Source of the DNA: Mobilitalea sibirica
GTDB taxonomy: Bacteria; Bacillota; Clostridia; Lachnospirales; Lachnospiraceae
Reading direction: 5' to 3'
NCBI RefSeq assembly: GCF_015999265.1
Contig: NZ_JAEAGR010000002.1
Location: 124,001 to 188,000, forward strand
Length of the DNA stretch: 64,000 bases
Part shown: positions 8,449-17,163 of the stretch, one piece after another
Position numbering within the stretch: the stretch's first letter is position 1
Layout: every line of letters starts with the position of its first letter
Program-made: the position numbers and the translations under genes
The notes under the pieces: model-generated
Databases searched by the model: none
The model's input: only the letters and a program-made list of their open reading frames with translations
Told to the model about the DNA's origin: nothing

Positions 8449-8457
8449 TGATACAAT
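8449..8457 (+). promoter_or_regulatory. Possible extended -10 promoter for mtaB
   Basis: TGATACAAT at 8449-8457 fits an extended -10 element (TG, one base, then TACAAT with one mismatch). No good -35 is visible 17 nt upstream. It lies about 100 nt before the mtaB start. Confidence 0.4.
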
Positions 8458-8558
8458 ACAGCCTTCATACCGTAATATTCATGAAGTAATTAATTACTTC
8501 TAAGTGAGTTGAAACATGATAAAGGGGAAATCAGGGTTAGAAAGGATAAGTATAATAA

Positions 8559-9923
8559 ATGAAAAAGACAGCAGCATTTTTGACCCTCGGATGTAAGGTG
8601 AATACCTATGAAACCGAGGCAATGCGTGGGATGTTTGAGGCAGCAGGCTATGAAATCGTAGATTTTAAAGAGTTAGCTGATGTATATGTTATAAATACCT
8701 GTACGGTTACCAACATTGCAGATCGTAAATCAAGACAGATGCTGCACCAGGCCAAAAAAAGAAATCCAAAAGCAATCATAGCAGCGGTAGGCTGTTATGT
8801 TCAGGCAGCTGAACAAGAGCTATTGGCTGACAGTGCAGTTGATATTGTTGTCGGTAATAATAAAAAATCTGATATTGTCACCATGGTCGAGCGTTTCTAT
8901 ATGAGTAAGCATAAGGAAGAGCTGGTTACGGATATTAACAGGGAAAATGAGTATGAAGAGCTGCATGTAATCACAACCATGGAAAAAACCAGAGCATTTA
9001 TTAAAATCCAGGATGGATGTAATCGTTTCTGCTCTTATTGCATCATTCCTTATGTTAGGGGGAGAGTAAGAAGTAGAGGTATGGATGACATTCTTTCCGA
9101 AATAACATCACTGACAAAAAAAGGTTATAAGGAATTTGTACTAACAGGAATTCATATATCTTCCTATGGAACAGATTTTACGGAGTTTATTCATGAGAAA
9201 GATGGCAATGAAGATATTGACGATGATAAGACTAGGATACCATTGGCACAATTAATTCTTCTGATCAGCCAGATACCGGGAATTGAACGAATAAGACTGG
9301 GTTCATTAGAACCGGGAATAATAACAGAGGATTTTGTTAACGCTGTATCAGGAGTGGAACAGTTTTGCCCACATTTTCACTTATCGTTGCAAAGTGGAAG
9401 TGATACGGTATTAAAACGAATGAATCGAAAATACACTGCAAGAGAATATTTTGATAAGGTAGAGTTATTGAAAAAGTTCTTTGAACAGCCGGCATTTACT
9501 ACCGATGTAATCGTGGGATTTCCGGGCGAAACCCATGAGGAGTTTGAAGAAACTTTAGATTTTGTTAAAAAAATAGGCTTCTCACAGATTCATGTATTTA
9601 AATATTCTAAGAGAGCCGGAACAAAGGCTGCGAATATGTCCGGTCAAATCTCAGAAGAGATAAAAGGCATTAGAAGTAATAAACTGATTACGATAGCAAA
9701 TAAAATGTCAAAAGAATACAAATCATCCTTTATGGGAAAAATAGAGAAAATTCTTATCGAAGAAGACCTTATGATTGATGGGAGAACCTACCAGGTAGGT
9801 CATAATGAAAGATATCTAAAGATGGCCATAAATTGTGATGAAAATCTTTCAAATCAGATTGTAAATGCTAAGGTAACAAGTTATTTAAAGGATGATATCC
9901 TTCTTTGTGAAATAACTCATTGA
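8559..9923 (+). CDS. mtaB: tRNA t6A37 methylthiotransferase MtaB (radical SAM)
   Basis: Adds a methylthio group to N6-threonylcarbamoyladenosine 37 in ANN-decoding tRNAs. The 454-aa protein has the N-terminal UPF0004 domain with three cluster cysteines (LGCKVN Cys12, NTCTVTN Cys48, GCY Cys79), the radical SAM CxxxCxxC motif GCNRFCSYC (Cys154, 158, 161) and a C-terminal TRAM-like region. The LGCKVNxYE start and the NTCTVTNxADRKSRQ block indicate the MtaB/YqeV branch rather than MiaB or RimO. The ribosome-binding site (AAAGGA, 14 nt before ATG) is mediocre. It is the first of several tRNA/rRNA modification genes in this part of the window. Confidence 0.93.
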   Translation: MKKTAAFLTLGCKVNTYETEAMRGMFEAAGYEIVDFKELADVYVINTCTVTNIADRKSRQMLHQAKKRNPKAIIAAVGCYVQAAEQELLADSAVDIVVGNNKKSDIVTMVERFYMSKHKEELVTDINRENEYEELHVITTMEKTRAFIKIQDGCNRFCSYCIIPYVRGRVRSRGMDDILSEITSLTKKGYKEFVLTGIHISSYGTDFTEFIHEKDGNEDIDDDKTRIPLAQLILLISQIPGIERIRLGSLEPGIITEDFVNAVSGVEQFCPHFHLSLQSGSDTVLKRMNRKYTAREYFDKVELLKKFFEQPAFTTDVIVGFPGETHEEFEETLDFVKKIGFSQIHVFKYSKRAGTKAANMSGQISEEIKGIRSNKLITIANKMSKEYKSSFMGKIEKILIEEDLMIDGRTYQVGHNERYLKMAINCDENLSNQIVNAKVTSYLKDDILLCEITH

Positions 9924-9928
9924 ATTTT

Positions 9929-9958
9929 TTGACTAAATATATTAATATAGAATAAATA
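9929..9958 (+). promoter_or_regulatory. Possible promoter of the ireB-ruvX operon
   Basis: TTGACT (9929-9934) and TAAATA (9953-9958) are separated by 18 nt in an AT-rich gap about 115 nt before ireB. The -10 is weak. Confidence 0.35.
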
Positions 9959-10073
9959 GAAAACTAATCCTATAGATCGATTAACAACACAAGTGCCTAG
10001 TCGCAGTTCGGGAGAAACTTATAATAAAGTGTTTGTTCCGGTTTAGTCATCAGAATGATAAGGAAGTGAAATA

Positions 10074-10349
10074 ATGCCAAAGCCTAATAATACACAATTT
10101 TTTAAAGTGCAGAAGGATACTGAGGTTGTTGTAAGTGAAGTGATACAGACAGTTTATTCTGCTTTAACGGAAAAGGGATATAACCCTGTAAATCAGATTG
10201 TCGGTTATGTTATGTCTGGAGACCCGACCTACATAACGAGCCATAAGGGTGCTCGAAGCTTAATTATGAAAGTAGAACGGGACGAGATTATAGAGGAGTT
10301 GTTGCGTTTCTTCATCGATCATAAAATAAGTCAGAAAAGCACCAGATAA
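10074..10349 (+). CDS. ireB: IreB family regulatory phosphoprotein (UPF0297)
   Basis: Small 91-aa protein of the UPF0297/YrzL family. In Enterococcus faecalis, IreB is phosphorylated by the Ser/Thr kinase IreK and negatively controls cephalosporin resistance; elsewhere its role is less clear. The sequence matches the family closely: NTQFFKV near the N-terminus, a [20 protein letters not shown] core and [12 protein letters not shown]. The N-terminal threonine-containing segment (PNNTQFF) corresponds to the phosphorylated region in the studied protein. AAGGAAGTG precedes the ATG. It is followed 20 nt later by ruvX and then a DUF1292 gene, the conserved Firmicutes order yrzL-yrrK-yrzB, so they form one operon. 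Confidence 0.93.
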   Translation: MPKPNNTQFFKVQKDTEVVVSEVIQTVYSALTEKGYNPVNQIVGYVMSGDPTYITSHKGARSLIMKVERDEIIEELLRFFIDHKISQKSTR

Positions 10350-10369
10350 TTATAGAGGGAGAACACACA

Positions 10370-10831
10370 ATGAGGATTATGGGACTGGATTTCGGTTCTG
10401 TCACTGTAGGGGTAGCAATTAGTGATCCACTTTTGCTTACTGCGCAGGGAATTGAGGTAATACGCAGAAAGCAGGAGAATAAGCTGAGGCAGACACTAGC
10501 TCGGATAGAACATTTAATTGCTGAATACGATGTAACCTCAATTGTTGTAGGATATCCGAAGCATTTGAACAATTCCATCGGAGAACGGGCAATAAAAGCA
10601 GAAGAGTTTGCGGGGAAGTTAAGAAACAGAACGAATTTAGAAGTGATTCTTTGGGATGAACGTCTAACAACGGTGGCGGCACATCAGGTGCTTTCAGAGA
10701 GTGGACTTAATATTAAGGAAAAGGCCATGGTTGTTGATAAACTGGCAGCAGTTTTCATATTACAGGGGTATTTGGACAAGTTAAATTTTATTAAGAATGG
10801 AGAAATTAGTGGGGATATAGGAAAGGATTAG
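10370..10831 (+). CDS. ruvX: Holliday junction resolvase-like / pre-16S rRNA nuclease YqgF
   Basis: RNase H-fold nuclease implicated in 16S rRNA 5'-end processing, and named for Holliday junction resolution. The 153-aa length is usual. The N-terminal [19 protein letters not shown] holds the first catalytic Asp (Asp7), and [11 protein letters not shown] and [17 protein letters not shown] supply the conserved C-terminal acidic residues. It sits between ireB and the DUF1292 gene, with only 1 nt between its stop and the first possible start of the next gene, so the three are co-transcribed. Confidence 0.93.
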   Translation: MRIMGLDFGSVTVGVAISDPLLLTAQGIEVIRRKQENKLRQTLARIEHLIAEYDVTSIVVGYPKHLNNSIGERAIKAEEFAGKLRNRTNLEVILWDERLTTVAAHQVLSESGLNIKEKAMVVDKLAAVFILQGYLDKLNFIKNGEISGDIGKD

Positions 10832-10844
10832 GTTGGGATATATT

Positions 10845-11117
10845 ATGGATCAAAAACCAGAAGAAATTATCTTTACATCAGAGGATGGGGAAGAAGTGGT
10901 TTTTCAAGTTTTGGAACAGACCCGTCTAGGCGGCGTTAATTACCTCTTAGTCAGTGTCCCTGAGGAGGATGACGATGAGGCAGAGGCTCTCATTCTAAAG
11001 GATATATCGAAGGATACGGATGAGGAAGCTATTTATGATATTGTGGAAGATGACCGAGAGCTTTACATGGTTGCCGCAATATTTAAGGAACTACTAGATG
11101 ATATAGAATTCGATTAA
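10845..11117 (+). CDS. DUF1292 (UPF0473, YrzB-like) protein
   Basis: The 90-aa acidic protein matches the small DUF1292 family: ITFTxEDGEEVxFxVLEQTR-like N-terminus, NYLLVSVPEEDDDEAEALILKD in two parts, and a VEDDRELYMVAAIFKELLDD ending. No function is established. The start is ambiguous. ATG 10845 gives the usual family N-terminus but has no good ribosome-binding site, while the in-frame TTG at 10833 stands 5 nt after AAAGGA and would add four residues. Its constant position after ireB and ruvX in Firmicutes points to a role with them; this is inference. Confidence 0.85.
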   Translation: MDQKPEEIIFTSEDGEEVVFQVLEQTRLGGVNYLLVSVPEEDDDEAEALILKDISKDTDEEAIYDIVEDDRELYMVAAIFKELLDDIEFD

Positions 11118-11155
11118 TTGCATGAATATATAATTAGATGAAATTAGGTGATGAT

Positions 11156-11623
11156 ATGCCTGAAAAGCAGGAGCAGTTTAAGTCATTATTAAAACGAAAC
11201 GGACTGAAGGTAACCACCCAGAGGGTGGTAATTTTAGAGGAGTTAAGCAGTCGGCCGGGAAGACATCTGACAGCTGAGGAAATCTATGATTTAGTTAAGA
11301 AGAAGTACCCTGAGATTGGGTTGGCTACTGTTTATAGGACAATTCAGCTATTATCAGAGTTGAATTTAATTGATAAGCTTAATTTAGATGATGGATATGT
11401 CAGATATGAAATTGGGAGTAAAGGTCAGGAGGAATCCTGTCACCACCATCATCATTTGATATGTGTGGATTGTGGAAAGGTTTATGCTTTTCAGGACGAT
11501 TTGCTGGAAACACTGGAAGAACGTATTAAACAAACCATGGGCTTTGAGGTTGTAGACCACGAGGTAAAACTATATGGTCACTGTAAAAAATGTTTAGAAC
11601 AATCTAATGAATCTAATTCATAG
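11156..11623 (+). CDS. Fur/PerR family metal-dependent transcriptional regulator
   Basis: DNA-binding repressor of the Fur superfamily, with a winged helix (residues about 1-85; TTQRVVILEEL and ATVYRTIQLLSELNLI) and a C-terminal dimerisation/metal domain. The structural zinc site is complete: CVDCG (Cys103, Cys106) and CKKC (Cys143, Cys146). A run of five histidines (96-100) occupies the usual HHHHxxC region. Whether it senses iron, peroxide, zinc or manganese cannot be told from sequence alone. ATG 11156 follows AGGTG by 5 nt; an upstream in-frame ATG at 11138 is less likely. It follows the DUF1292 gene by 38 nt, possibly within the same transcript. Confidence 0.9.
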   Translation: MPEKQEQFKSLLKRNGLKVTTQRVVILEELSSRPGRHLTAEEIYDLVKKKYPEIGLATVYRTIQLLSELNLIDKLNLDDGYVRYEIGSKGQEESCHHHHHLICVDCGKVYAFQDDLLETLEERIKQTMGFEVVDHEVKLYGHCKKCLEQSNESNS

Positions 11624-11740
11624 TAAGTGATTTAACGAGGGATTTGTTTTGCGATTTCAATCTTAAATACACTTAAATATATCATGCACTTAGTTAATGG
11701 ATAGAAATAAGTACATAATAACCATTGGAGGTGCAAATAT

Positions 11741-13429
11741 TTGAAAGAAAACGAACAGAAAAAGAATAACAGGGAAGACTTACAGGGTGTTAAGATAATA
11801 CCACTTGGTGGTTTGGAAAAGATAGGAATGAATATTACAGCAATTGAATACGAAGACAGTATTATCGTTGTTGATTGTGGTTTGTCTTTCCCGGATGATG
11901 AGATGTTAGGAATTGATTTGGTAATTCCTGATGTAACTTATTTAAAAGAAAATATTGATAAGGTAAAGGGTTTTGTAATTACTCATGGACATGAAGATCA
12001 TATCGGTGCTCTCCCTTATATCTTAAAAGATATTAATGTACCAATTTATGCTACAAGATTGACGGTTGGTATTATTGAAAATAAATTAAAAGAACATAAC
12101 TTATTAAAAAATACGAAGAGAAAAGTAATTAAATACGGTCAGTCGATTAATCTAGGATGTTTCCGTATTGAGTTTGTAAGAACCAACCACAGTATTGCAG
12201 ATGCGGCGGCGTTAGCTATTTATACACCGGCAGGAGTAATCTTCCATACCGGTGACTTTAAGATTGATTATACGCCGGTCTTTGGGAGTCCCATTGATCT
12301 TCAAAGAATTGGTGAAATCGGTAAGAAGGGCGTATTAGCACTTTTATGTGACAGTACGAACTCCGAACGCCCGGGTTATACGATGTCCGAAAGTAGCGTT
12401 GGAAAAACCTTCGATAACATATTCGCTGACTATGCAAAGCAAAGAATTATTGTAGCAACCTTTGCATCGAATGTTGACCGTGTTCAGCAGATTATTAATT
12501 CCGCTGAGAAATTTGGCAGAAAAGTAGTCATCGAAGGCCGTAGCATGGTTAATATTATTACAACGGCAATTGATCTTGGATATATAAGAATGCCGGAAAA
12601 TATGTTGATTGATGTAGAGATGATGAAAAACTATACGGATGATCAGTTGGTGTTAATTACTACCGGAAGTCAGGGGGAAGCCATGGCAGCCCTTTCCCGT
12701 ATTGCAGCAGCCATTCACAGAAAAGTGTCAATAAAACCGGGTGATGTAGTTATACTTAGCTCAACACCGATTCCCGGCAATGAAAAAGCGGTATCTAAGG
12801 TGATTAACGAACTTTCCATGAGAGGTGCGAAAGTGATATATCAGGATACTCACGTATCCGGCCATGCCTGCCAGGAAGAAATCAAGCTGATGTATTCGCT
12901 GGTAAAACCCAAATATGCGATTCCGGTGCATGGTGAGTATCGTCATAAGATGAGACACGCTGAGATCGCGCAATTGATGGGTGTACCTAAAGATAACATA
13001 TTTCTAATTAATTCCGGTGATGTTCTGACCTTATCTCAGGAGAAGGGTAAAGTAACAGGAGAAGTACCTGCCGGAGGTATTCTTGTAGATGGATTAGGTA
13101 TTGGCGATGTAGGTAATATTGTACTACGTGACAGACAGCATCTGTCAGAGAATGGCTTAATCATAGTTGTGGTATCTCTGGAGAAATATACAAATAATAT
13201 AATGGCAGGTCCTGATATTGTTTCCCGTGGATTCGTTTATGTGAAGGAATCCGAGAACCTGATGGAGGAAGCCAGGGTTGTAGTAGAAAAAGCCTTGGAA
13301 AAATGCTTGAGCAGAAACAACACTGAATGGGGCAAGATAAAGTCCGAAATTAAAGATTCCTTAAGTGATTATATTTGGAAGAAGACTAAGAGAAATCCTA
13401 TGATCTTACCGATTATTATGGAAGTATAG
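11741..13429 (+). CDS. rnj: Ribonuclease J
   Basis: Metallo-beta-lactamase/beta-CASP ribonuclease with 5'-exonuclease and endonuclease activity, central to mRNA turnover in Firmicutes. The 562-aa length is typical. Visible hallmarks are the THGHEDHIGALPY metal motif (His82, His84, Asp86, His87), the FVRTNHSIADA histidine, IFHTGDFKIDYTP, the STNSERPG segment, and HVSGHACQEE plus PVHGEYRH in the beta-CASP part. The start is TTG at 11741, with a strong GGAGGTG 7 nt upstream; the conserved core begins about 15 residues later. It could be RNase J1 or J2; catalytic residues are intact, which favours a J1-like enzyme. Confidence 0.94.
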   Translation: MKENEQKKNNREDLQGVKIIPLGGLEKIGMNITAIEYEDSIIVVDCGLSFPDDEMLGIDLVIPDVTYLKENIDKVKGFVITHGHEDHIGALPYILKDINVPIYATRLTVGIIENKLKEHNLLKNTKRKVIKYGQSINLGCFRIEFVRTNHSIADAAALAIYTPAGVIFHTGDFKIDYTPVFGSPIDLQRIGEIGKKGVLALLCDSTNSERPGYTMSESSVGKTFDNIFADYAKQRIIVATFASNVDRVQQIINSAEKFGRKVVIEGRSMVNIITTAIDLGYIRMPENMLIDVEMMKNYTDDQLVLITTGSQGEAMAALSRIAAAIHRKVSIKPGDVVILSSTPIPGNEKAVSKVINELSMRGAKVIYQDTHVSGHACQEEIKLMYSLVKPKYAIPVHGEYRHKMRHAEIAQLMGVPKDNIFLINSGDVLTLSQEKGKVTGEVPAGGILVDGLGIGDVGNIVLRDRQHLSENGLIIVVVSLEKYTNNIMAGPDIVSRGFVYVKESENLMEEARVVVEKALEKCLSRNNTEWGKIKSEIKDSLSDYIWKKTKRNPMILPIIMEV

Positions 13430-13521
13430 ATAAACTTATTGTTTTAATCCAACAAGGTAGATATTAGTTGTTGATAGAAGAAGCAGCGATGCCGGGTTGT
13501 GTGGATAAAAGGAGCGATTAT

Positions 13522-13953
13522 ATGGCGGCGAAATCTTCATCCGTTAAAGTAACATTAAAAATAACGAGCTTAATCCTGCGTTTGCTTATGAATATAATTT
13601 TTTATATTCTGGTTGTTATTCTGATTATAGATGTCAGTCGAAGGGCATTTGATTTTACTTATCAACTTTACGGACCTGTTACGGTGGATCCTGCACCCGG
13701 TCGAAAGATACTAATACAGATTAAACCGGGTGAAACGACGATGGATATTGCAAATAAGCTTGAACTTAACAGGGTGATTAAAAACAAATATTCCTTTTAT
13801 TTAAAAGCAAGACTGCAAAATCTTATGATACAGACCGGAACCTATGAAGTGTATTCCTCTATGACTTATAAGGAAATATTAGATGAAATCACGAATTATA
13901 AAAATTCTATTATACAGGATCAGGAACAGCAGTCGGAAGAACAAACGGAATAG
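13522..13953 (+). CDS. MltG/YceG-like membrane protein without the catalytic domain
   Basis: The 143-aa protein has a membrane segment (about 21-42) followed by a LysM-like subdomain characteristic of the MltG N-terminal periplasmic part: KILIQIKPGETTMDIANKLE, LNRVIKNKYSFYLKARLQN, TGTYEVYSSMTYKEILDEI. Full MltG is about 330-380 aa and carries a catalytic Glu in a second domain, which is absent here. Its place before trmR and a U32 gene matches yrrL (mltG) in B. subtilis, so it is probably a shortened orthologue that binds but does not cleave glycan. AAAAGGAG precedes ATG 13522. Frame continues upstream to 13468 without support. Confidence 0.75.
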   Translation: MAAKSSSVKVTLKITSLILRLLMNIIFYILVVILIIDVSRRAFDFTYQLYGPVTVDPAPGRKILIQIKPGETTMDIANKLELNRVIKNKYSFYLKARLQNLMIQTGTYEVYSSMTYKEILDEITNYKNSIIQDQEQQSEEQTE

Positions 13954-14115
13954 CACAGTTTTTATATGAATGATTAACAAGTTTGCAAGAGTGAATATTA
14001 ATGTATGAAACTCTAGTTGAATAAACTTTAGCTAGCCAATATGATGGGGCTTAAGATAAAATGCGATGAATACATGGTGTACATGATGATTAATCGGAAA
14101 GGGCTTGGTAATTAT

Positions 14116-14772
14116 ATGATAGTTGACGAAAGAATTACAGCGTATATCAATTCCTTAGATAAAGAACTAAAGAAGGAGTTACTGGATCTGGAGAAGGAAG
14201 CGCTGGTAAATCATGTACCTATCATAAAAAAAGAAACACAAGGTTTTCTTCGGTTTTTACTTTGCATGAAACAACCAAAACGTATCTTAGAGGTCGGAAC
14301 AGCCATTGGCTTTTCCGCCCTCTTTATGAGCGAATATACAGTAGATGATTGTAAAATTACAACGATTGAAAAGGTTAAAATGCGGCTTGTGGAAGCGGAG
14401 AAAAATTTTAGTAATCCAATATTTTCTCATAAAGATAAAATTAAACTACTAAAAGGGGATGCTTCGGAGGTTTTGAAAGAGCTGGTATCAAAGAATCTGA
14501 AATATGATTTTATTTTTTTAGATGCAGCGAAAGCACAATACATGAATTTTCTTCCGGATCTCATGAAACTTTTAGATAAACAGGGTGTGTTAATTACAGA
14601 TAATGTATTGCAGGACGGAACAGTTACAAATTCCCGCTATAGTGTTACAAGAAGAGATCGGACCATACATGCTAGAATGAGAGAGTATCTATATGAGATT
14701 ACCCATATGGAAGAATTGGAGACAACGATCTTGCCGGTCGGAGATGGTGTTTCTATCAGTTATAGAATATAA
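14116..14772 (+). CDS. trmR: tRNA 5-hydroxyuridine O-methyltransferase (YrrM/TrmR-like)
   Basis: SAM-dependent O-methyltransferase, 218 aa. The SAM site RILEVGTAIGFSALF and the metal-binding segments IFLDAAKAQY and LLITDNVL-like VLITDNVLQDG match the family-3 (COMT-like) O-methyltransferases. In B. subtilis the homologue TrmR makes 5-methoxyuridine at tRNA position 34. The neighbouring U32 gene is the type (TrhP) that makes the 5-hydroxyuridine substrate, so the two probably act in sequence; this rests on context. The start is uncertain: ATG 14116 gives the expected N-terminus (MIVDERITAYI), with GGAAAGGG 12 nt upstream, while in-frame ATGs at 14041, 14083 and 14086 are alternatives. Confidence 0.85.
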   Translation: MIVDERITAYINSLDKELKKELLDLEKEALVNHVPIIKKETQGFLRFLLCMKQPKRILEVGTAIGFSALFMSEYTVDDCKITTIEKVKMRLVEAEKNFSNPIFSHKDKIKLLKGDASEVLKELVSKNLKYDFIFLDAAKAQYMNFLPDLMKLLDKQGVLITDNVLQDGTVTNSRYSVTRRDRTIHARMREYLYEITHMEELETTILPVGDGVSISYRI

Positions 14773-14876
14773 GAAGACAATTAGAGCAACGCAGTGAATG
14801 TAAATACGGTTAATGCCAATAGATTAGAAATAATACAAGTAAAAAACATAAAGTTCATTAAAAGAGTTGATAAAGA

Positions 14877-14905
14877 GACTTACTTTTTGTACTATGTACG
14901 GAGAG
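14877..14905 (+). promoter_or_regulatory. Promoter of the U32 (TrhP-like) gene
   Basis: TTGATA (14877-14882), a 17-nt spacer and TACTAT (14900-14905) lie 60 nt before the U32 gene start, so it need not depend on trmR transcription. Confidence 0.55.
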
Positions 14906-14964
14906 TAATGATCCATATGGATGAGTTGCCAACAAAGTGTTAAAAGTTTAGAAAGTGTGGTTTT

Positions 14965-16206
14965 ATGATAGATGAGAGAAAGAAACCGGAGCTGTTAATT
15001 CCGGCAGGAAATTTAGAGACTCTTCGTACAGCCGTTATGTATGGAGCCGATGCCATCTATATTGGCGGAGATTTATATGGACTAAGAGCCAAGGCTAAGA
15101 ACTTTTCCATTGACGATATGAGAGAGGGTATTGCTTTTGCTCATAGCCATGGAAAAAAGGTATATGTAACTGCCAATATTACCGCCCATAATCAAGATTT
15201 ATCAGGGATTAGAAATTATTTTAGAGAATTAAAAGCCTTCGGTGAAGACAGACCGGATGCTTTCATTATATCAGATCCCGGTGTGTTCTCCATTGCATTG
15301 GAGGAGGTACCGGAAATAGAGGTGCATATCAGCACGCAAGCTAATAATACGAATTATGAAACCTACCGATTTTGGCATAAGCTAGGGGCAACTAGAGTGG
15401 TAACTGCCAGAGAATTATCTTTGGAGGAGATCGTGGAACTTAGGTCTAAAATTCCTCATGATATGGAGATAGAGACCTTCGTTCATGGAGCAATGTGTAT
15501 TGCTTACTCCGGACGATGCCTACTCAGTAATTATTTTACCGGAAGGGATGCCAATCTTGGTGCCTGTACGCATTCCTGTCGTTGGAAGTATCATATCGTA
15601 GAAGAAAAAAGACCAGGAGAGTATCTACCGATAGAGGAGAATGAGAGAGGAACGTATATATTTAACTCTAAGGACTTATGTATGATAGAGTACATCCCCG
15701 AACTGGTGAAAGCAGGAATTGATAGCCTGAAGGTGGAGGGAAGAATGAAGACAGCACTTTATGTGGCTACGGTAGCAAGAACCTATCGAAAAGCGATTGA
15801 TGACTATTTTAAAGATCCTAAGCTTTATGAAGAGAATAAATCGCTTTATTTGGAAGAGGTCCGTAAAGGAGTTAACAGGCAGTTTACAACAGGCTTCTTC
15901 TTTGGAAAACCTTCTGAAGAGGATCAAATCTACGATCACAATACTTACGAAAAAGCATATACTTATCTTGGAACCATATCTGGTGAAAAAGATGGGTTAT
16001 ATGAATTGGAGCAGAAGAATAAATTCTCGGTTGGAGAAACCATTGAAGTAATCAAGCCAAGTGGTGAGACAATCCAAACAGTGGTTAATACAATAACCGA
16101 TGATCAGGGAAATGAGATGGATAGCTGTCCCCATCCTAGGCAGAGAATTTTTATCAATATAGGAACAAAGTTAAATCCCTATGATATTTTAAGGCGAAAG
16201 GAATAA
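14965..16206 (+). CDS. U32 family protein, probable tRNA 5-hydroxyuridine synthase component (TrhP-like)
   Basis: Formerly annotated as a collagenase-like peptidase. Members next to trmR (YrrN/YrrO in B. subtilis, YegQ/TrhP in E. coli) support prephenate-dependent hydroxylation of uridine 34 in tRNA. The 413-aa protein has the U32 N-terminus ELLIPAGNLETLRTAVMYGADAIYIGG and the family signature ETFVHGAMCIAYSGRCLLSN followed by a Cys cluster (GACTHSC), which together with GRC would be iron-sulfur ligand candidates. DSLKVEGRMKTALYVATVARTYR is also typical. Only one U32 gene is present here, whereas B. subtilis has two. Confidence 0.88.
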   Translation: MIDERKKPELLIPAGNLETLRTAVMYGADAIYIGGDLYGLRAKAKNFSIDDMREGIAFAHSHGKKVYVTANITAHNQDLSGIRNYFRELKAFGEDRPDAFIISDPGVFSIALEEVPEIEVHISTQANNTNYETYRFWHKLGATRVVTARELSLEEIVELRSKIPHDMEIETFVHGAMCIAYSGRCLLSNYFTGRDANLGACTHSCRWKYHIVEEKRPGEYLPIEENERGTYIFNSKDLCMIEYIPELVKAGIDSLKVEGRMKTALYVATVARTYRKAIDDYFKDPKLYEENKSLYLEEVRKGVNRQFTTGFFFGKPSEEDQIYDHNTYEKAYTYLGTISGEKDGLYELEQKNKFSVGETIEVIKPSGETIQTVVNTITDDQGNEMDSCPHPRQRIFINIGTKLNPYDILRRKE

Positions 16207-16227
16207 AACTTATATATATCCTATCCT

Positions 16228-16360
16228 ATTATCCTTTTTTGGAGCATAGGTAGTATAAGCGGTCTACTGTCCTTTTTTTGGAGGTAAAGAAAATTAAGCA
16301 GTCCTACTGTCCTTTTTTCGGTGGTAAAGAAAATTAAGCAGTCCTTCTGTCCTTTTTTAA
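16228..16360. repeat. Degenerate 40-bp tandem repeat with T-tracts
   Basis: Three to four copies of a 40-bp unit occur after the U32 gene. The CTGTCCTTTTTT box recurs at 16267, 16307 and 16347 (exact 40-nt period), and a related TATCCTTTTTT lies 38 nt earlier. Units 2 and 3 also share GGTAAAGAAAATTAAGCAGTCCT. Each T6-T7 run follows a tiny CAGT/ACTG or CAG/CTG pairing, so the array could act as several weak termination or pause sites between the U32 gene and sigK, or may simply be a minisatellite. Confidence 0.75.
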
Positions 16361-16434
16361 GAGGGATAGGCACTTTATGTCAATAATGCGCATAGGATAA
16401 TAATGAAACTTAAGCATTGAGGGTGCTTATCTTC

Positions 16435-17058
16435 GTGAAATCGTTTCCAAAGCCGTTAAGTACGAAAGAGGAATCGGACTATCTGATACGATGCAAAGAA
16501 GGTGACAAAGAAGCAAGAGATAAGTTGATTGAACATAACTTAAGATTAGTAGCGCATATCGTGAAAAAGTACAATATGGTAGATAAAGAAACAGATGATT
16601 TGATATCGATTGGAACTATCGGATTGATTAAAGCAATCGATACCTTTGATGATGAGAAAGGGATTCGCCTGGCAACCTATGCTTCCCGGTGTATCGACAA
16701 TGAGCTCTTAATGATGCTCAGGAGCGGTAAACGTTTAGCCAAAGAAGTGTATTTATACGATCCTATCGGATCCGACCGGGAAGGCAATGAAATCAATCTG
16801 TTGGATATTATAGAAGAAGCAGAAGTTGATATTGTTGAAAATATCGTTCTGGAAAATGACATAAAAAAACTGTATGGTTTGCTCGGTAAAGTATTAACAG
16901 ATCGGGAACGGGAGATTATCTGTTTGCGTTACGGATTGAGTAACCATAAAGAAGTAACACAACGGGAGATAGCCAATAAACTTGGTATATCGAGAAGCTA
17001 CGTCAGCAGGATAGAAAAGAAAGCATTAAAGAAACTGCGTGAGTGCTTTGAAATATAG
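16435..17058 (+). CDS. sigK: Sporulation sigma factor sigma-K, uninterrupted and nearly without pro-sequence
   Basis: Late mother-cell sigma factor directing coat and spore-maturation genes. The 207-aa protein carries sigma-70 region 2 (IEHNLRLVAHIVKKYNMVDKE in pieces; ISIGTIGLIKAIDTF; RLATYASRCIDNELLM) and region 4 (LTDREREIICLRYGL; TQREIANKLGISRSYVSRIEKKALKKL). Sequence blocks favour sigma-K over E, F or G. No skin-type element splits the gene. The 20-residue pro-sequence of B. subtilis sigma-K is missing: only VLIFVK-like residues would precede FPKPLS even if the TTG at 16417 were used, and an in-frame stop lies directly before it. I prefer GTG 16435, which follows GAGGG by 11 nt. Processing by a SpoIVFB-type protease may therefore be unnecessary. 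Confidence 0.88.
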   Translation: MKSFPKPLSTKEESDYLIRCKEGDKEARDKLIEHNLRLVAHIVKKYNMVDKETDDLISIGTIGLIKAIDTFDDEKGIRLATYASRCIDNELLMMLRSGKRLAKEVYLYDPIGSDREGNEINLLDIIEEAEVDIVENIVLENDIKKLYGLLGKVLTDREREIICLRYGLSNHKEVTQREIANKLGISRSYVSRIEKKALKKLRECFEI

Positions 17059-17163
17059 TAATCGCTGAAGCAGTTTCTTTGAGAAGAATTGCAAAATGCT
17101 ACTTTTCCTGTCAGCGGATGCTTTAAATAAATAATGTGTTTTATCCACTATACTTATTAACAG

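Larger units (their letters stand above)
8253..8558. other. Divergent intergenic region between the HPr-like gene and mtaB
   Basis: The 306 nt hold the promoter of the minus-strand HPr-like gene at one end and a probable mtaB promoter (extended -10 TGATACAAT, 8449-8457) towards the other. Between them the DNA is AT-rich, with an A8 run at 8331-8338, and shows no gene. Confidence 0.5.
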
